NCBI GenBank assembly: GCA_045652815.1
Contig: JAZOLH010000048.1
Span: 1 to 39,280 of the forward strand
Length of the DNA stretch: 39,280 nucleotides
Direction: 5' to 3'
Origin: UMGS755 sp045652815
GTDB lineage: Bacteria; Bacillota; Clostridia; UBA1381; UBA9506
Of the stretch, positions 9,383 to 17,074 are shown one piece after another (position 1 is the stretch's first letter; each line of letters opens with the position of its first letter). The translations under genes and the position numbers were made by a program. The notes beneath the pieces are model-generated. The model saw nothing but the letters and a program-made list of their open reading frames with translations. It did no database searches and was not told the DNA's origin.

Positions 9383-10096
9383 TTATTCTTCGTTAGAAAC
9401 GATGGTGCCGATTTTTTCGCCATTCAGTACACGGTAGATGTTTTCGGGATCATCCAGACCGAAGACCAAAATCGGAATATTGTTATCCATGCAAAGAGAT
9501 GTTGCAGTGGAATCCATAACGCCAAGACCACGATTTAACACATCGATAAAACGCAGTTTGTCAAAACGTTTTGCATCGGGGTTCTTCGCAGGGTCACTAT
9601 CGTAAACCGCGTCAACCTTTTTAGCCAGCAAAATGGCTTCTGCATCAATTTCAGCTGCACGCAGAGCCGCTGTTGTATCTGTGGAGAAGAAGGGGTTACC
9701 TGTTCCGCAACCGAATACAACCACTCTGCCCTTTTCCATATGACGAACTGCCTTGCCGCGAATGTAGGGCTCTGCAATCTGTCTCATTTCAATGGCAGTC
9801 TGCACACGAGTGGGAACTCCAACAGCTTCCAATGCGCTCTGCACAGCCAAAGAGTTAATAACAGTTGCCAGCATACCCATATGGTCGGCTCTTGTTCTGT
9901 CCATATCGCCGCCGGATCTGCCGCGCCAGAAGTTACCGCCACCCACAACGATGGCAATCTGCACGCCGGAATCGGTGCATTTTTTAACCACTTCTGCAAT
10001 GTTACCTAAGGTGTCAAAATCAAGACCGGTACCCTTTTCGCCTGCCAGCGCTTCACCGCTGATTTTGAGTAAGATTCTCTTATATTTCTTCGACAT
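9383..10096 (-). CDS. pyrH: UMP kinase
   Basis: Amino-acid-kinase-fold enzyme that phosphorylates UMP to UDP; bacterial forms are hexamers controlled by GTP and UTP. The 237 residues carry KISGEAL at the N-terminus, GGGNFWRG, and the TDTTAALRAAEI stretch that binds the nucleotide. The start ATG follows GGGAGGG. It is the first gene after a promoter at 10137-10165. The usual upstream neighbours rpsB and tsf are absent here. Confidence 0.97.
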   Translation of the reverse strand: MSKKYKRILLKISGEALAGEKGTGLDFDTLGNIAEVVKKCTDSGVQIAIVVGGGNFWRGRSGGDMDRTRADHMGMLATVINSLAVQSALEAVGVPTRVQTAIEMRQIAEPYIRGKAVRHMEKGRVVVFGCGTGNPFFSTDTTAALRAAEIDAEAILLAKKVDAVYDSDPAKNPDAKRFDKLRFIDVLNRGLGVMDSTATSLCMDNNIPILVFGLDDPENIYRVLNGEKIGTIVSNEE

Positions 10097-10136
10097 AGTA
10101 CCCTCCCAAAAATAGTTACTTTAGTTTATTATATTT

Positions 10137-10165
10137 ATTATATATTATTTTACATTAGTATTCAA
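10137..10165 (-). promoter_or_regulatory. Predicted sigma-A promoter of the pyrH operon
   Basis: On the minus strand TTGAAT is followed after 17 bases by TATAAT, in an AT-rich gap between the GtrA gene and pyrH, about 40 bases before the pyrH start. Only the sequence match supports it. Confidence 0.6.
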
Positions 10166-10182
10166 GCACAAATCGAAATATT

Positions 10183-10641
10183 TTATGATTTTGTGTTACG
10201 GAACACCCAACATCTGTTACCAAAGAAGTTCACGCACAGAGAAAATGGCATTGCCAGAACCTTGCAGAACAGCACACCGTTATCACCCACCAGCATAAAA
10301 TCAGAGCCCAAAGAGAGCAAAATCCGGTTGGCAACTTCGTGAAGATAAAACACATCGTGGAACAGATTCAAACACAAAAGTGTTGTGAGTAGCGCCACAC
10401 AGTTCACCACCAAAAAGCGCAGGATTTCCCTGCCCTGCACGTGTCCGCGGCGCTCAAAAGTCCAGTAGCGGTTGCAGATGTAACTGTTCACCATTGCAAG
10501 GGATGTAGCCAGCACCTGCGCCAGATTTTTATCAAAATTGCAAAGGGCAAAAAACAGATAAAACACCGCATAGTCAAACACCGTGTTAAAGGCACCGACG
10601 GTACCGAATTTAACCATTTGCAAAATATCTTTTTTCTTCAT
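10183..10641 (-). CDS. GtrA family membrane protein
   Basis: A 152-residue protein with about four transmembrane segments and the GtrA-family pattern: F-G-x-V-G-A-F-N-T in the first segment and NRYWTF after the second. Family members are thought to help move lipid-linked sugars across the membrane or to modify wall polymers; no glycosyltransferase is adjacent to suggest the sugar. It lies 39 bp after the dehydrogenase gene and probably shares its transcript. The start ATG follows AAAGGG. Confidence 0.85.
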   Translation of the reverse strand: MKKKDILQMVKFGTVGAFNTVFDYAVFYLFFALCNFDKNLAQVLATSLAMVNSYICNRYWTFERRGHVQGREILRFLVVNCVALLTTLLCLNLFHDVFYLHEVANRILLSLGSDFMLVGDNGVLFCKVLAMPFSLCVNFFGNRCWVFRNTKS

Positions 10642-10680
10642 GGTAAAACCCTTTCTTCTTCAGTTGATCCAAGCAGATTC

Positions 10681-11634
10681 TTACTGCAAATCCAACCGAT
10701 TCCGCACGCCGCCTGCAAGATATGTTTTAATGTTCTCGGCAATCTCACAAATGCAGCGGGTTCTCGCTTCAATGGAGCCCCAAGCCATATGGGGCGTTAA
10801 ACAAACATTGTCTCTATCTAAAATACGGGTAAAAGGATGCTCTTTCGGGAACGGTTCAACAGAATAAACGTCTGTTCCAAAAGCACCGATTGTACCGCTT
10901 TGGATGGCATCTGCCACCGCTTCTTCATCTATCACAGCGCCGCGGGCTGTGTTGACTAAAATGACATCTTCTTTCATCAAACCAATCATCTCGCGACTAA
11001 CCAGATGATGACTTTCTTTCGACAAAGGAATATGCACGGAAATCACATCGGATTTTCGGCAGAGTTCAGAAAGACTCACGCACTCACATTCGTCAGATGG
11101 TGTTCTTTTGTGAACAATCATGCGGCAACCCAGCGCTTTTGCCACCGTTTCCACTTCTTTTGCAATATTGCCATAGCCGATAAGACCCCAGGTTTTGCCG
11201 AAAATTTCGTGATACATAGGGGACATTTTATTGGGCAAACCGCTATTTGTGTAAGCGCCGCTTGACACATACTCCCGATAGGTTTTCAGGCAAACCGAAA
11301 GGGAAAGCACCATAGCCGCTGTGACTTGCGCCACGTTGTGAGAGGAATAGCCCACCACGTTACAAACCGCCACGCCACGCTCTTTGCAGTAAGCAACATC
11401 AATGTTATCAAACCCTGTTGCCGCCACACAAACCAGTTTTAAATCCTTTGATGCCGACAGAACATCACCCGTCAGTTTCACTTTATTGGTCACCACAATC
11501 TCGGCATCAGCGATGCGCTCTTTCACTGTCTCCGGCGGCGACATAGGATAGGTCACGCAGTCGCCCAAAGAAGCGATGGGCTCAAAGGACAAATCGCGAC
11601 CTAATGCATCTGTATCTAAAATCACAATTTTCAT
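10681..11634 (-). CDS. D-isomer-specific 2-hydroxyacid dehydrogenase
   Basis: NAD(H)-dependent dehydrogenase of the glycerate/phosphoglycerate dehydrogenase fold. The Rossmann motif is seen in GLIGYGNIAKEV; NTARGAVIDEEA contains the catalytic Arg region and LTPHMAWGS the catalytic His. The sequence is closest in layout to hydroxypyruvate/glycerate dehydrogenases, but the substrate cannot be fixed. The frame is open 22 codons further upstream; AAGGAG six bases before the ATG at 11634 decides the start (317 residues). It follows sfsA by 19 bp. Confidence 0.9.
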   Translation of the reverse strand: MKIVILDTDALGRDLSFEPIASLGDCVTYPMSPPETVKERIADAEIVVTNKVKLTGDVLSASKDLKLVCVAATGFDNIDVAYCKERGVAVCNVVGYSSHNVAQVTAAMVLSLSVCLKTYREYVSSGAYTNSGLPNKMSPMYHEIFGKTWGLIGYGNIAKEVETVAKALGCRMIVHKRTPSDECECVSLSELCRKSDVISVHIPLSKESHHLVSREMIGLMKEDVILVNTARGAVIDEEAVADAIQSGTIGAFGTDVYSVEPFPKEHPFTRILDRDNVCLTPHMAWGSIEARTRCICEIAENIKTYLAGGVRNRLDLQ

Positions 11635-11653
11635 AGGCATCTCCTTGAAAACG

Positions 11654-12334
11654 TTATATTCTAACTTCAATTTCGCGGTTAATGATAAGGGAATCGGCAT
11701 CCACCGTGCATCCTAAACAAAGAATGTTCACGCCTGCATCCTGCGCCCGTTTCAGTGCTTCGGCAAAGGCTGGGTCTGTGCTTTTATTGGGCGTAAAATA
11801 ATCGCCGATGTCTGCCTGCACAACAAACACCGCATAGGCAGAAAAACCCTCTTTTTTGCACTCTATGAGTTCATAAAGATGTTTGGCGCCACGCTCCGTT
11901 GGTGCATCAGGGAACATAAGAACGCCCTCGTTTTCCAGCGTAACACCCTTAACCTCAACGAACATCTTTTTGCCCTCTGCCTCGATGTAAAAATCAAAGC
12001 GGGAATTTCCATAACGACTTTCGGGTTTTATCAGGTCAATCTCCCCAAAATAACCGCTCTCTTTGGCCCATTCAAAAAACACCCGATTGGGCGCATTGCT
12101 ATCGATGTTAAACAGAGTCTTGCCCTTATAAACGCTAATCAGATCATAGGCAGTTTTCCGATTCGGATTCGCCGATTTCTGCACAAAAACCCTAGCATCA
12201 GGGGTCAAGAGTTCCCGACATCTGCCCGTGTTCTTCACGTGGCAAACTTCGATTTTTCCGTCAATCTCGATATGGGCAATAAACCGATTGGGGCGTTCTT
12301 TAAAAACGCCCTTTTTAATTCGTTCATATTTCAT
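11654..12334 (-). CDS. sfsA: DNA/RNA nuclease SfsA
   Basis: Homologue of E. coli sugar fermentation stimulation protein A, 226 residues, the normal length. The N-terminal OB-like part has the pattern F-x-x-R-P-N-R-F-I-A and VCHVKNTGRCRELL; the C-terminal PD-(D/E)xK nuclease core is visible as RFDFYIEAEGKKMFVEVKGV. The physiological role in Clostridia is not known. It has its own promoter at 12362-12390 and is divergent from spoIIGA. The ribosome site is weak. Confidence 0.94.
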   Translation of the reverse strand: MKYERIKKGVFKERPNRFIAHIEIDGKIEVCHVKNTGRCRELLTPDARVFVQKSANPNRKTAYDLISVYKGKTLFNIDSNAPNRVFFEWAKESGYFGEIDLIKPESRYGNSRFDFYIEAEGKKMFVEVKGVTLENEGVLMFPDAPTERGAKHLYELIECKKEGFSAYAVFVVQADIGDYFTPNKSTDPAFAEALKRAQDAGVNILCLGCTVDADSLIINREIEVRI

Positions 12335-12361
12335 GTTACATCACTTGCTTTCTTGCCTTCT

Positions 12362-12390
12362 ATTGTACCATATCGTGCACAAAAAGTAAA
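12362..12390 (-). promoter_or_regulatory. Predicted sigma-A promoter of sfsA
   Basis: Minus strand TTTACT, 17 bases, TACAAT, about 28 bases before the sfsA ATG. The -35 is imperfect. Confidence 0.55.
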
Positions 12391-12455
12391 GAAAATTCCG
12401 TCATTTTACACGCAATTGGAACTTTTTGGAAATTTTCTTTTTTAGCCTCTTTCTT

Positions 12456-12488
12456 TTGACATTTTTTTCGCATACATCGTGGTACAAT
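12456..12488 (+). promoter_or_regulatory. Candidate spoIIGA-sigE promoter with long spacer
   Basis: A perfect TTGACA and a TACAAT are separated by 21 bases rather than 17. In Bacillus subtilis the spoIIG promoter has a spacer of about 22 bases and is activated by phosphorylated Spo0A. The -35 region read on the other strand gives TGTCAAA, one base from the 0A box TGTCGAA. The link to Spo0A is inference. Confidence 0.55.
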
Positions 12489-12520
12489 CTAACTGACAAC
12501 ACACAGCGGAGGACAGCATT

Positions 12521-13381
12521 TTGGAAATCAAAATTTACATAGACCTTTTGTTTTTCACAAATTTTTATTTTGATGCTTTTTTGTTGTGGCTCACGTTTCG
12601 CCTGCTCCATAAAAGACCGACACTGCCCCGTTTACTCCTTGCCGCAAGCTTTGGTGGGCTCTATGGCATCGCCCTGTTTTTCGCCCCAAAAAGTCTGCTC
12701 TTTTCCTTGCCGGTCAAATTGCTTTCGGGCGCGGTAATGCTATTGATTTGCGCCCCGGCTCACTGTCTGCGGGCGTTTATAAAACACCTTGCTGTGTTCT
12801 TTTCCCTGTCCCTTGCAAGCGGCGGCATCGCCTCTGCTCTCTTCTTTGAAACAGGCGCAGGCGCTCTGCTTGGCGCGGCCAACCAAAACGGTATTTGGTA
12901 TCTGAATCTGCCCTTTTTCTCCCTGCCTCTTTTGATGATTTTGGGCTATCTGATGATACGAAAAGCCCTTGCCTTCGGCGCACTAACAAGCGGCAAAAGT
13001 GTCTATACATTAGAAATCCATTTTGGCGGAAAATCCGTCACGCTGGAGGGGTTTTATGACTGCGGCAATATGATGAAAAGCGCCGACGGACGTGGGGTTA
13101 TCGTGACGGATTTTTCTGCCGCCTCTCCCCTTTTGGCAGGTCTTTCCGTTAATGATTTACCCCTTAAAATCCCGTGCCAAACTTTGCAGGGAAAAGGGCG
13201 GCTCCCCGCCTTTTTGCCCGACGAAATCTACATAAAAAAAGGGCTCACAAAAAGACAAATCAAGCCTTTTTGCGTAGCCCTTTCAACCGTTCCCATCCAC
13301 CACCATTGGAATGCCATATTACCCCGTGACTTTAAGGAGATGACAGAATATGAAACACCTGTTTTTACAAAAAATATTTAA
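12521..13381 (+). CDS. spoIIGA: Sigma-E processing peptidase SpoIIGA
   Basis: Membrane-bound aspartic protease that removes the pro-sequence of sigma-E in the mother cell. The 286 residues show five hydrophobic segments in the first 150, then a soluble protease domain from about 160. The start is TTG after GGAGGA. The active-site segment reads FYDCGNMM with Asp at residue 180, in the place of Asp183 of the B. subtilis enzyme; the usual D-T-G-N is D-C-G-N here, an unusual change in the active-site loop. The identity is secured by the next gene, which starts within its last codons (32-bp overlap). Confidence 0.9.
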   Translation: MEIKIYIDLLFFTNFYFDAFLLWLTFRLLHKRPTLPRLLLAASFGGLYGIALFFAPKSLLFSLPVKLLSGAVMLLICAPAHCLRAFIKHLAVFFSLSLASGGIASALFFETGAGALLGAANQNGIWYLNLPFFSLPLLMILGYLMIRKALAFGALTSGKSVYTLEIHFGGKSVTLEGFYDCGNMMKSADGRGVIVTDFSAASPLLAGLSVNDLPLKIPCQTLQGKGRLPAFLPDEIYIKKGLTKRQIKPFCVALSTVPIHHHWNAILPRDFKEMTEYETPVFTKNI

Positions 13382-14084
13382 CCACGTAACCGAAAAACGT
13401 CGCCACGTTTTAGATTGGCTGACTGACTTTGACAACGCTCTTTTATACATCGGCGGCAGCGAAGCCCTGCCCGCACCCCTCTCCCCCGAAGAAGAAGCAG
13501 GGCTTTTAAACCGTCTGACTCCCGAGGCCTTTGAGGTGAAAAAGACGTTGATTGAGCGAAATCTCCGTCTGGTTGTCTATGTGGCACGAAAATTTGAGAA
13601 CACCGCCATCAATATCGAAGATTTAATCTCCATCGGCTCCATCGGTCTCATCAAGGCGGTGAACACCTTTGATACAGGCAAAAACATCAAACTGGCAACC
13701 TACGCCTCCCGTTGCATTGAAAACGAGATTTTAATGTTTCTGCGCAAAAATCACAACATCCGTGCCGAAGTTTCCATCGACGAGCCGCTCAATATGGATT
13801 GGGACGGAAACGAACTTTTGCTCTCCGATATTTTGGGCACGGATTCCGATGAAATCTCCCGACGATTGGAAGACGAAACCGACCGTCAGCTTTTATACAG
13901 CGCCATCAGTCGCCTGTCCGAGCGGGAGCGCAAAATTATGGAACTGCGCTTTGGTCTCCACTCCAAAAACGAAAAAACGCAAAAAGAAGTGGCGGATATG
14001 TTGGGCATTTCCCAGTCCTACATATCACGCCTTGAAAAACGCATTATTCGTCGTTTAAAAAAGGAGTTTGACAAACTCATTTAG
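13350..14084 (+). CDS. sigE: RNA polymerase sporulation sigma factor SigE (pro-form)
   Basis: Early mother-cell sigma factor, 244 residues. An N-terminal pro-sequence of about 32 residues precedes YIGGSEALPAPLSPEEE, which matches the processed N-terminus of B. subtilis sigma-E, so cleavage is expected just before Tyr33. Region 2 contains RNLRLVVYVARKFENTAINIE and FDTGKNIKLATYASRCIENE; region 4 ends in a helix-turn-helix near SQSYISRLEKR. AAGGAG stands ten bases before the ATG inside spoIIGA. The gene commonly found next, sigG, is absent: sigE runs into a convergent ATP-grasp gene, overlapping it by 8 bp. Confidence 0.97.
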   Translation: MKHLFLQKIFNHVTEKRRHVLDWLTDFDNALLYIGGSEALPAPLSPEEEAGLLNRLTPEAFEVKKTLIERNLRLVVYVARKFENTAINIEDLISIGSIGLIKAVNTFDTGKNIKLATYASRCIENEILMFLRKNHNIRAEVSIDEPLNMDWDGNELLLSDILGTDSDEISRRLEDETDRQLLYSAISRLSERERKIMELRFGLHSKNEKTQKEVADMLGISQSYISRLEKRIIRRLKKEFDKLI

Positions 14085-14922
14085 AGAGAATATAAGCCAC
14101 ATATTCGTCGATAATATCCCTATCTGTCAAGCTGTAAACCATCCTTGCACCAACGATGTCTTCCATCTCGCCAAGCACCGCTTTTCCGCCATCGTAGAGA
14201 AAGTCGATGCCCGCAAAATCAACGGAAAGCACGCTGCAAAGCCGCGCTACATAGTCTGCTTCTTCAGCGGTCAAATCCACCTGTTCTGCCCGACCGCCCA
14301 AGCAGAAGTTACTGCGAAAATCAGAGTCGCTTTTGCGGAGCATAGCGCAAACGGGTTTGCCACCCAAAACATAGACACGCTTATCGCGCCCCAAATCTGC
14401 AACAGGCGATTGGAGCAAGAATATTTCGTGGTTAAAGGTGGGCAAAAGTGCGGTAAATTCCGCCTCGTTTTCTGCCCATAAAACATCCTGACCCCCGTGA
14501 CCGTCACAGGGCTTTATCACCAAAGGAAAACCCAGCGCTGCCGCTTGTTCGGTGGCGCTTTTTTTATCTGCCAAAACCGTTTTCGGTACAGGAATGCCCA
14601 AACTTTCTGCCAACTTAATGGTTTTAAACTTATCGTTTGCAATCTCCGACACTTTGGCGGGATTCAACACCCTGATGCCCATCTTTTCCAAATGATAGGA
14701 AAGTTTGGGGCAAGGGGCACGCATAATTATAAAATCGGGGCGCTCAACAGGTGCATTTTGATACAATAAAAAGGGCGCAGAATCCCTCTCGCCCCAAGAA
14801 AAATCTTCAAAATAACAAAGATTAATTTCGGCATTTCTGCGTTTTGCCGCAGCCTGATAAAGCCCAACCGCATAGCTGTTGCGCTTTGCTTCCTCTTTGG
14901 GATATATCAGAATGCCTTTCAT
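14077..14922 (-). CDS. RimK-type ATP-grasp ligase (second of a pair)
   Basis: A 281-residue ATP-grasp protein of the RimK/LysX group, which joins an amino acid to a carboxyl or amino group of a protein, peptide or small molecule. Seen: a pre-ATP-grasp domain to about residue 95, NDKFKTIKLAESLGIPVPKT opening the ATP-grasp fold, FPLVIKPCDGHGGQDV (nucleotide loop), and DFAGIDFLYDGGKAVLGEME, where the metal ligands normally lie. The family E-x-N-S ending is replaced by EMEDIVGAR, so the metal site is altered. It starts one base after the preceding ligase, with AAGGAG in that gene's last codons. The substrate is unknown. Confidence 0.85.
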   Translation of the reverse strand: MKGILIYPKEEAKRNSYAVGLYQAAAKRRNAEINLCYFEDFSWGERDSAPFLLYQNAPVERPDFIIMRAPCPKLSYHLEKMGIRVLNPAKVSEIANDKFKTIKLAESLGIPVPKTVLADKKSATEQAAALGFPLVIKPCDGHGGQDVLWAENEAEFTALLPTFNHEIFLLQSPVADLGRDKRVYVLGGKPVCAMLRKSDSDFRSNFCLGGRAEQVDLTAEEADYVARLCSVLSVDFAGIDFLYDGGKAVLGEMEDIVGARMVYSLTDRDIIDEYVAYILSK

Positions 14923-14923
14923 C

Positions 14924-15787
14924 TTATAAACTCCTTACAATATGCTCCATAATTGCCTCTGCAACATTCACGCCCGTGCAATCATAAAGATTTTTAAAAT
15001 GTGCATTGGAATTCACTTCGCAGAGAATGGGCTCACCGCCCTCACCAAACAAAAAGTCAACCCCCGCAAAGTCAAGACCCAATTCTTTGCACACATAAAC
15101 TGCCAAATCCGCCATCTCTTTGTCGGGTGCATAGGGTTTCATGGTGCCCCCTGCTGTTATGTTGGCACGAAAATCACCGTTTGCGCTGTTTCGTTCCATC
15201 GCGGCGACCACCTGCTCGCCCACTACCTGCAGGCGCACATCGTGACCGTGACTTTGCGCAATATATTCTTGAAAAATAAAGGGAACACCTGCTAAAGATT
15301 TCACCTTTTCTTCTGCTTCAGCCAGAGTTTTCACCAAATACACCTGACCGCCAAAAGAGCCGAAACATTCCTTAATCACCATCGGAAAACCGAGTTTTTC
15401 CCCTGCGGTTTTCACAAAGGATACATCCGTATATCCAACAGCGGCAAAGGTCATGGGTGCCACAATGGTTTTGGGCATTTTCACTTTGCCACAAAGGGCC
15501 ATATGGGTCAAACTTTTATCATCACAAAGTTCCACTGCCTGCGCCGAATTAAAGAGACGAAGCCCCCGTTTTTCCAAGGCTTTGGCAAGACGAATGTCTT
15601 TATCCCAAAACAGCGCAAAATCAGGGAGTTTCGCCATTTTGTCCCCTACCTCGTGCAGTAGTTCTGCTCCGGTTTTTAAGGCCAGAGAAACGCCTTGTTT
15701 CTCCGCCGCTATCTTTAAAAATTCATATATCTCGGCAAACTTCTCGCCCGATAAAAAACTGTTGACAATTAACCAACCGCTTTTCAT
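14924..15787 (-). CDS. RimK-type ATP-grasp ligase (first of a pair)
   Basis: A 287-residue RimK-like ligase. The ATP-grasp part begins at CDDKSLTHMAL; FPMVIKECFGSFGGQVYLV is the nucleotide-binding loop, and LCEVNSNAHFKNLYDCTG contains the E-x-N-S-N metal-binding ending typical of active RimK-like enzymes. GGAGGTGA just before the ATG at 15787 fixes the start, ten codons inside the longest frame. The two ligases share a common layout but differ in their last motif, so they may have different substrates or act together. The position beside sigE hints at a sporulation role; this is inference only. Confidence 0.87.
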   Translation of the reverse strand: MKSGWLIVNSFLSGEKFAEIYEFLKIAAEKQGVSLALKTGAELLHEVGDKMAKLPDFALFWDKDIRLAKALEKRGLRLFNSAQAVELCDDKSLTHMALCGKVKMPKTIVAPMTFAAVGYTDVSFVKTAGEKLGFPMVIKECFGSFGGQVYLVKTLAEAEEKVKSLAGVPFIFQEYIAQSHGHDVRLQVVGEQVVAAMERNSANGDFRANITAGGTMKPYAPDKEMADLAVYVCKELGLDFAGVDFLFGEGGEPILCEVNSNAHFKNLYDCTGVNVAEAIMEHIVRSL

Positions 15788-15834
15788 AATGTCACCTCCG
15801 GAATCCGATACACTCAATACTCTTTTTCCTTACC

Positions 15835-15963
15835 TTACCTTTTAAAACGGCGTTTCATAAACAGGAGCAAGATCACGCCTAACAAAGGGAACACCGCCGC
15901 CATACCGCTACTGCTCATATAGCACGCATACTTTGTTACATTGTATTTCTTGCTTGGTGGCAT
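15835..15963 (-). CDS. Small membrane protein (42 aa) or permease remnant
   Basis: A short ORF, MPPSKKYNVTKYACYMSSSG at its start, then one hydrophobic segment of about 16 residues and a basic tail KRRFKR. It has AAAAGGAG seven bases before the ATG and ends 47 bp before the first ATP-grasp gene, so it could be co-transcribed. It has no acidic residue. Two readings are possible: a genuine single-span peptide, perhaps linked to the ligases, or the stump of a deleted transporter, since K-Y-A-C-Y followed by hydrophobic residues recalls the start of some clostridial major facilitator proteins. Confidence 0.45.
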   Translation of the reverse strand: MPPSKKYNVTKYACYMSSSGMAAVFPLLGVILLLFMKRRFKR

Positions 15964-15989
15964 ATTGTTCTCCTTTTCATTTTTCGTTT

Positions 15990-16130
15990 AAAGGCCCCTT
16001 TGCCTCGCGTACCCGTAGGGTGAAATGGGGCTGTCTGCGAAGCAGACTGGGGGATTCTTATTTACTTTTACTTTTTTGTATCTCTCCACCACCTTCGGTG
16101 GTCCCCCTCCCTTTAGGCAAGGGCGGCTTT
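15990..16130. repeat. MITE-like intergenic repeat with inverted ends and hairpins
   Basis: About 140 bases with imperfect inverted ends: AAAGGCCCCTTTGCCT at the left and the complement of AAAGCCGCCCTTGCCT at the right. Inside are three short perfect hairpins: ACCC-gta-GGGT (16011-16021), GTCTGC-gaa-GCAGAC (16033-16047) and ACCACC-ttc-GGTGGT (16088-16102). No ORF. The look is that of a dispersed non-coding repeat, but only one copy is in this window. Confidence 0.6.
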
Positions 16131-16170
16131 GTTTCGAGGGATTGTTCTAGTTAGGAAGAAATTACCTTAT

Positions 16171-16989
16171 CTACAGTTTTTTAAGCATTCTCCGATAACT
16201 TGGAGCTTCCTCTGTTTCTTCAACAACTTCAAATCTTCCATTTTCAACCATTTTATCAATTCGCCAAGCAGGAAAGGCATCCATTGTTCCAATTCTAACA
16301 AGACTCTCGCCTACTACATGTACCTCTGAAAAAATATCATCCATTTTCTCAATAATCGACAAAATGATAGAATCAAAAAAATCCGCCTTCACGCCTACGA
16401 TATGACCATACAAAATGATTCGCATTTCTGCATTTTCTTCCTGTGCCTGCCTCCATTGTCTGATGTGATGATTCTTGTAGGATTCTGTTAAATATCGTTG
16501 TCCTGATACCAATTGAGCAATCAGTTCTGGTTCAAACATTCCAGAAAACCCATAAGTTTCATACTCTCCACTGTTAAATAGAATGTTCTGCGGTAACCGC
16601 ACATAAAGAATCTGGTCATTCTGGATTCCCCAAGACTCAAGCACAGATAACAACCAACAAAACGCACAAAACTCTCTTGAATTTTCGCTATACCAAATTC
16701 TAATTTCGTGTCCCTGTTCAAGTAACACTTTGATTTGAGATATTCTTTTTACATGATCATTAAACCATTTGGTTCTAATTTCAGTGTCATAACATCCGAA
16801 CATTTCAATATAATCTTTTTTTCTTTTCTCACCAAATTCCAATTCAGAAATATCACCAAAGTCTAAATCTAAAATAAGGTGAAACAAATTTTCTGTCAAA
16901 TCTTGTATCTCACTATTATCAAGTTTCGCATAGTAATTTGCCATTTTTAAAATACCGCCTAGACATTCTGTAAAATGAACATTTATCAT
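16171..16989 (-). CDS. DUF1835/DUF3658 domain protein
   Basis: A 272-residue cytoplasmic protein without a known function. The N-terminus MINVHFTECLGGILKMA and the later segment GHEIRIWYSENSREFCAFCW match the DUF1835 layout; the C-terminal part, with FPAWRIDKMVENGRFEVVEE, matches DUF3658. These two domains usually occur together. The start ATG follows GGAGG. Base composition is visibly richer in A and T than in the neighbouring genes, and a MITE-like repeat lies just beyond its 3' end, which suggests it was acquired. It has its own promoter (17035-17063). Confidence 0.8.
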   Translation of the reverse strand: MINVHFTECLGGILKMANYYAKLDNSEIQDLTENLFHLILDLDFGDISELEFGEKRKKDYIEMFGCYDTEIRTKWFNDHVKRISQIKVLLEQGHEIRIWYSENSREFCAFCWLLSVLESWGIQNDQILYVRLPQNILFNSGEYETYGFSGMFEPELIAQLVSGQRYLTESYKNHHIRQWRQAQEENAEMRIILYGHIVGVKADFFDSIILSIIEKMDDIFSEVHVVGESLVRIGTMDAFPAWRIDKMVENGRFEVVEETEEAPSYRRMLKKL

Positions 16990-17034
16990 TCCTTCTGCCT
17001 CCTTCGTTTTACTATGTCAAAATCTCTCCCCTCC

Positions 17035-17063
17035 ATTCTACCACACTCATCCCTATTCGTCAA
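17035..17063 (-). promoter_or_regulatory. Predicted sigma-A promoter of the DUF1835 gene
   Basis: Minus strand TTGACG, 17 bases, TAGAAT, about 46 bases before the ATG. It stands back to back with the apgM promoter. Confidence 0.6.
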
Positions 17064-17074
17064 ATTTCTTTATA

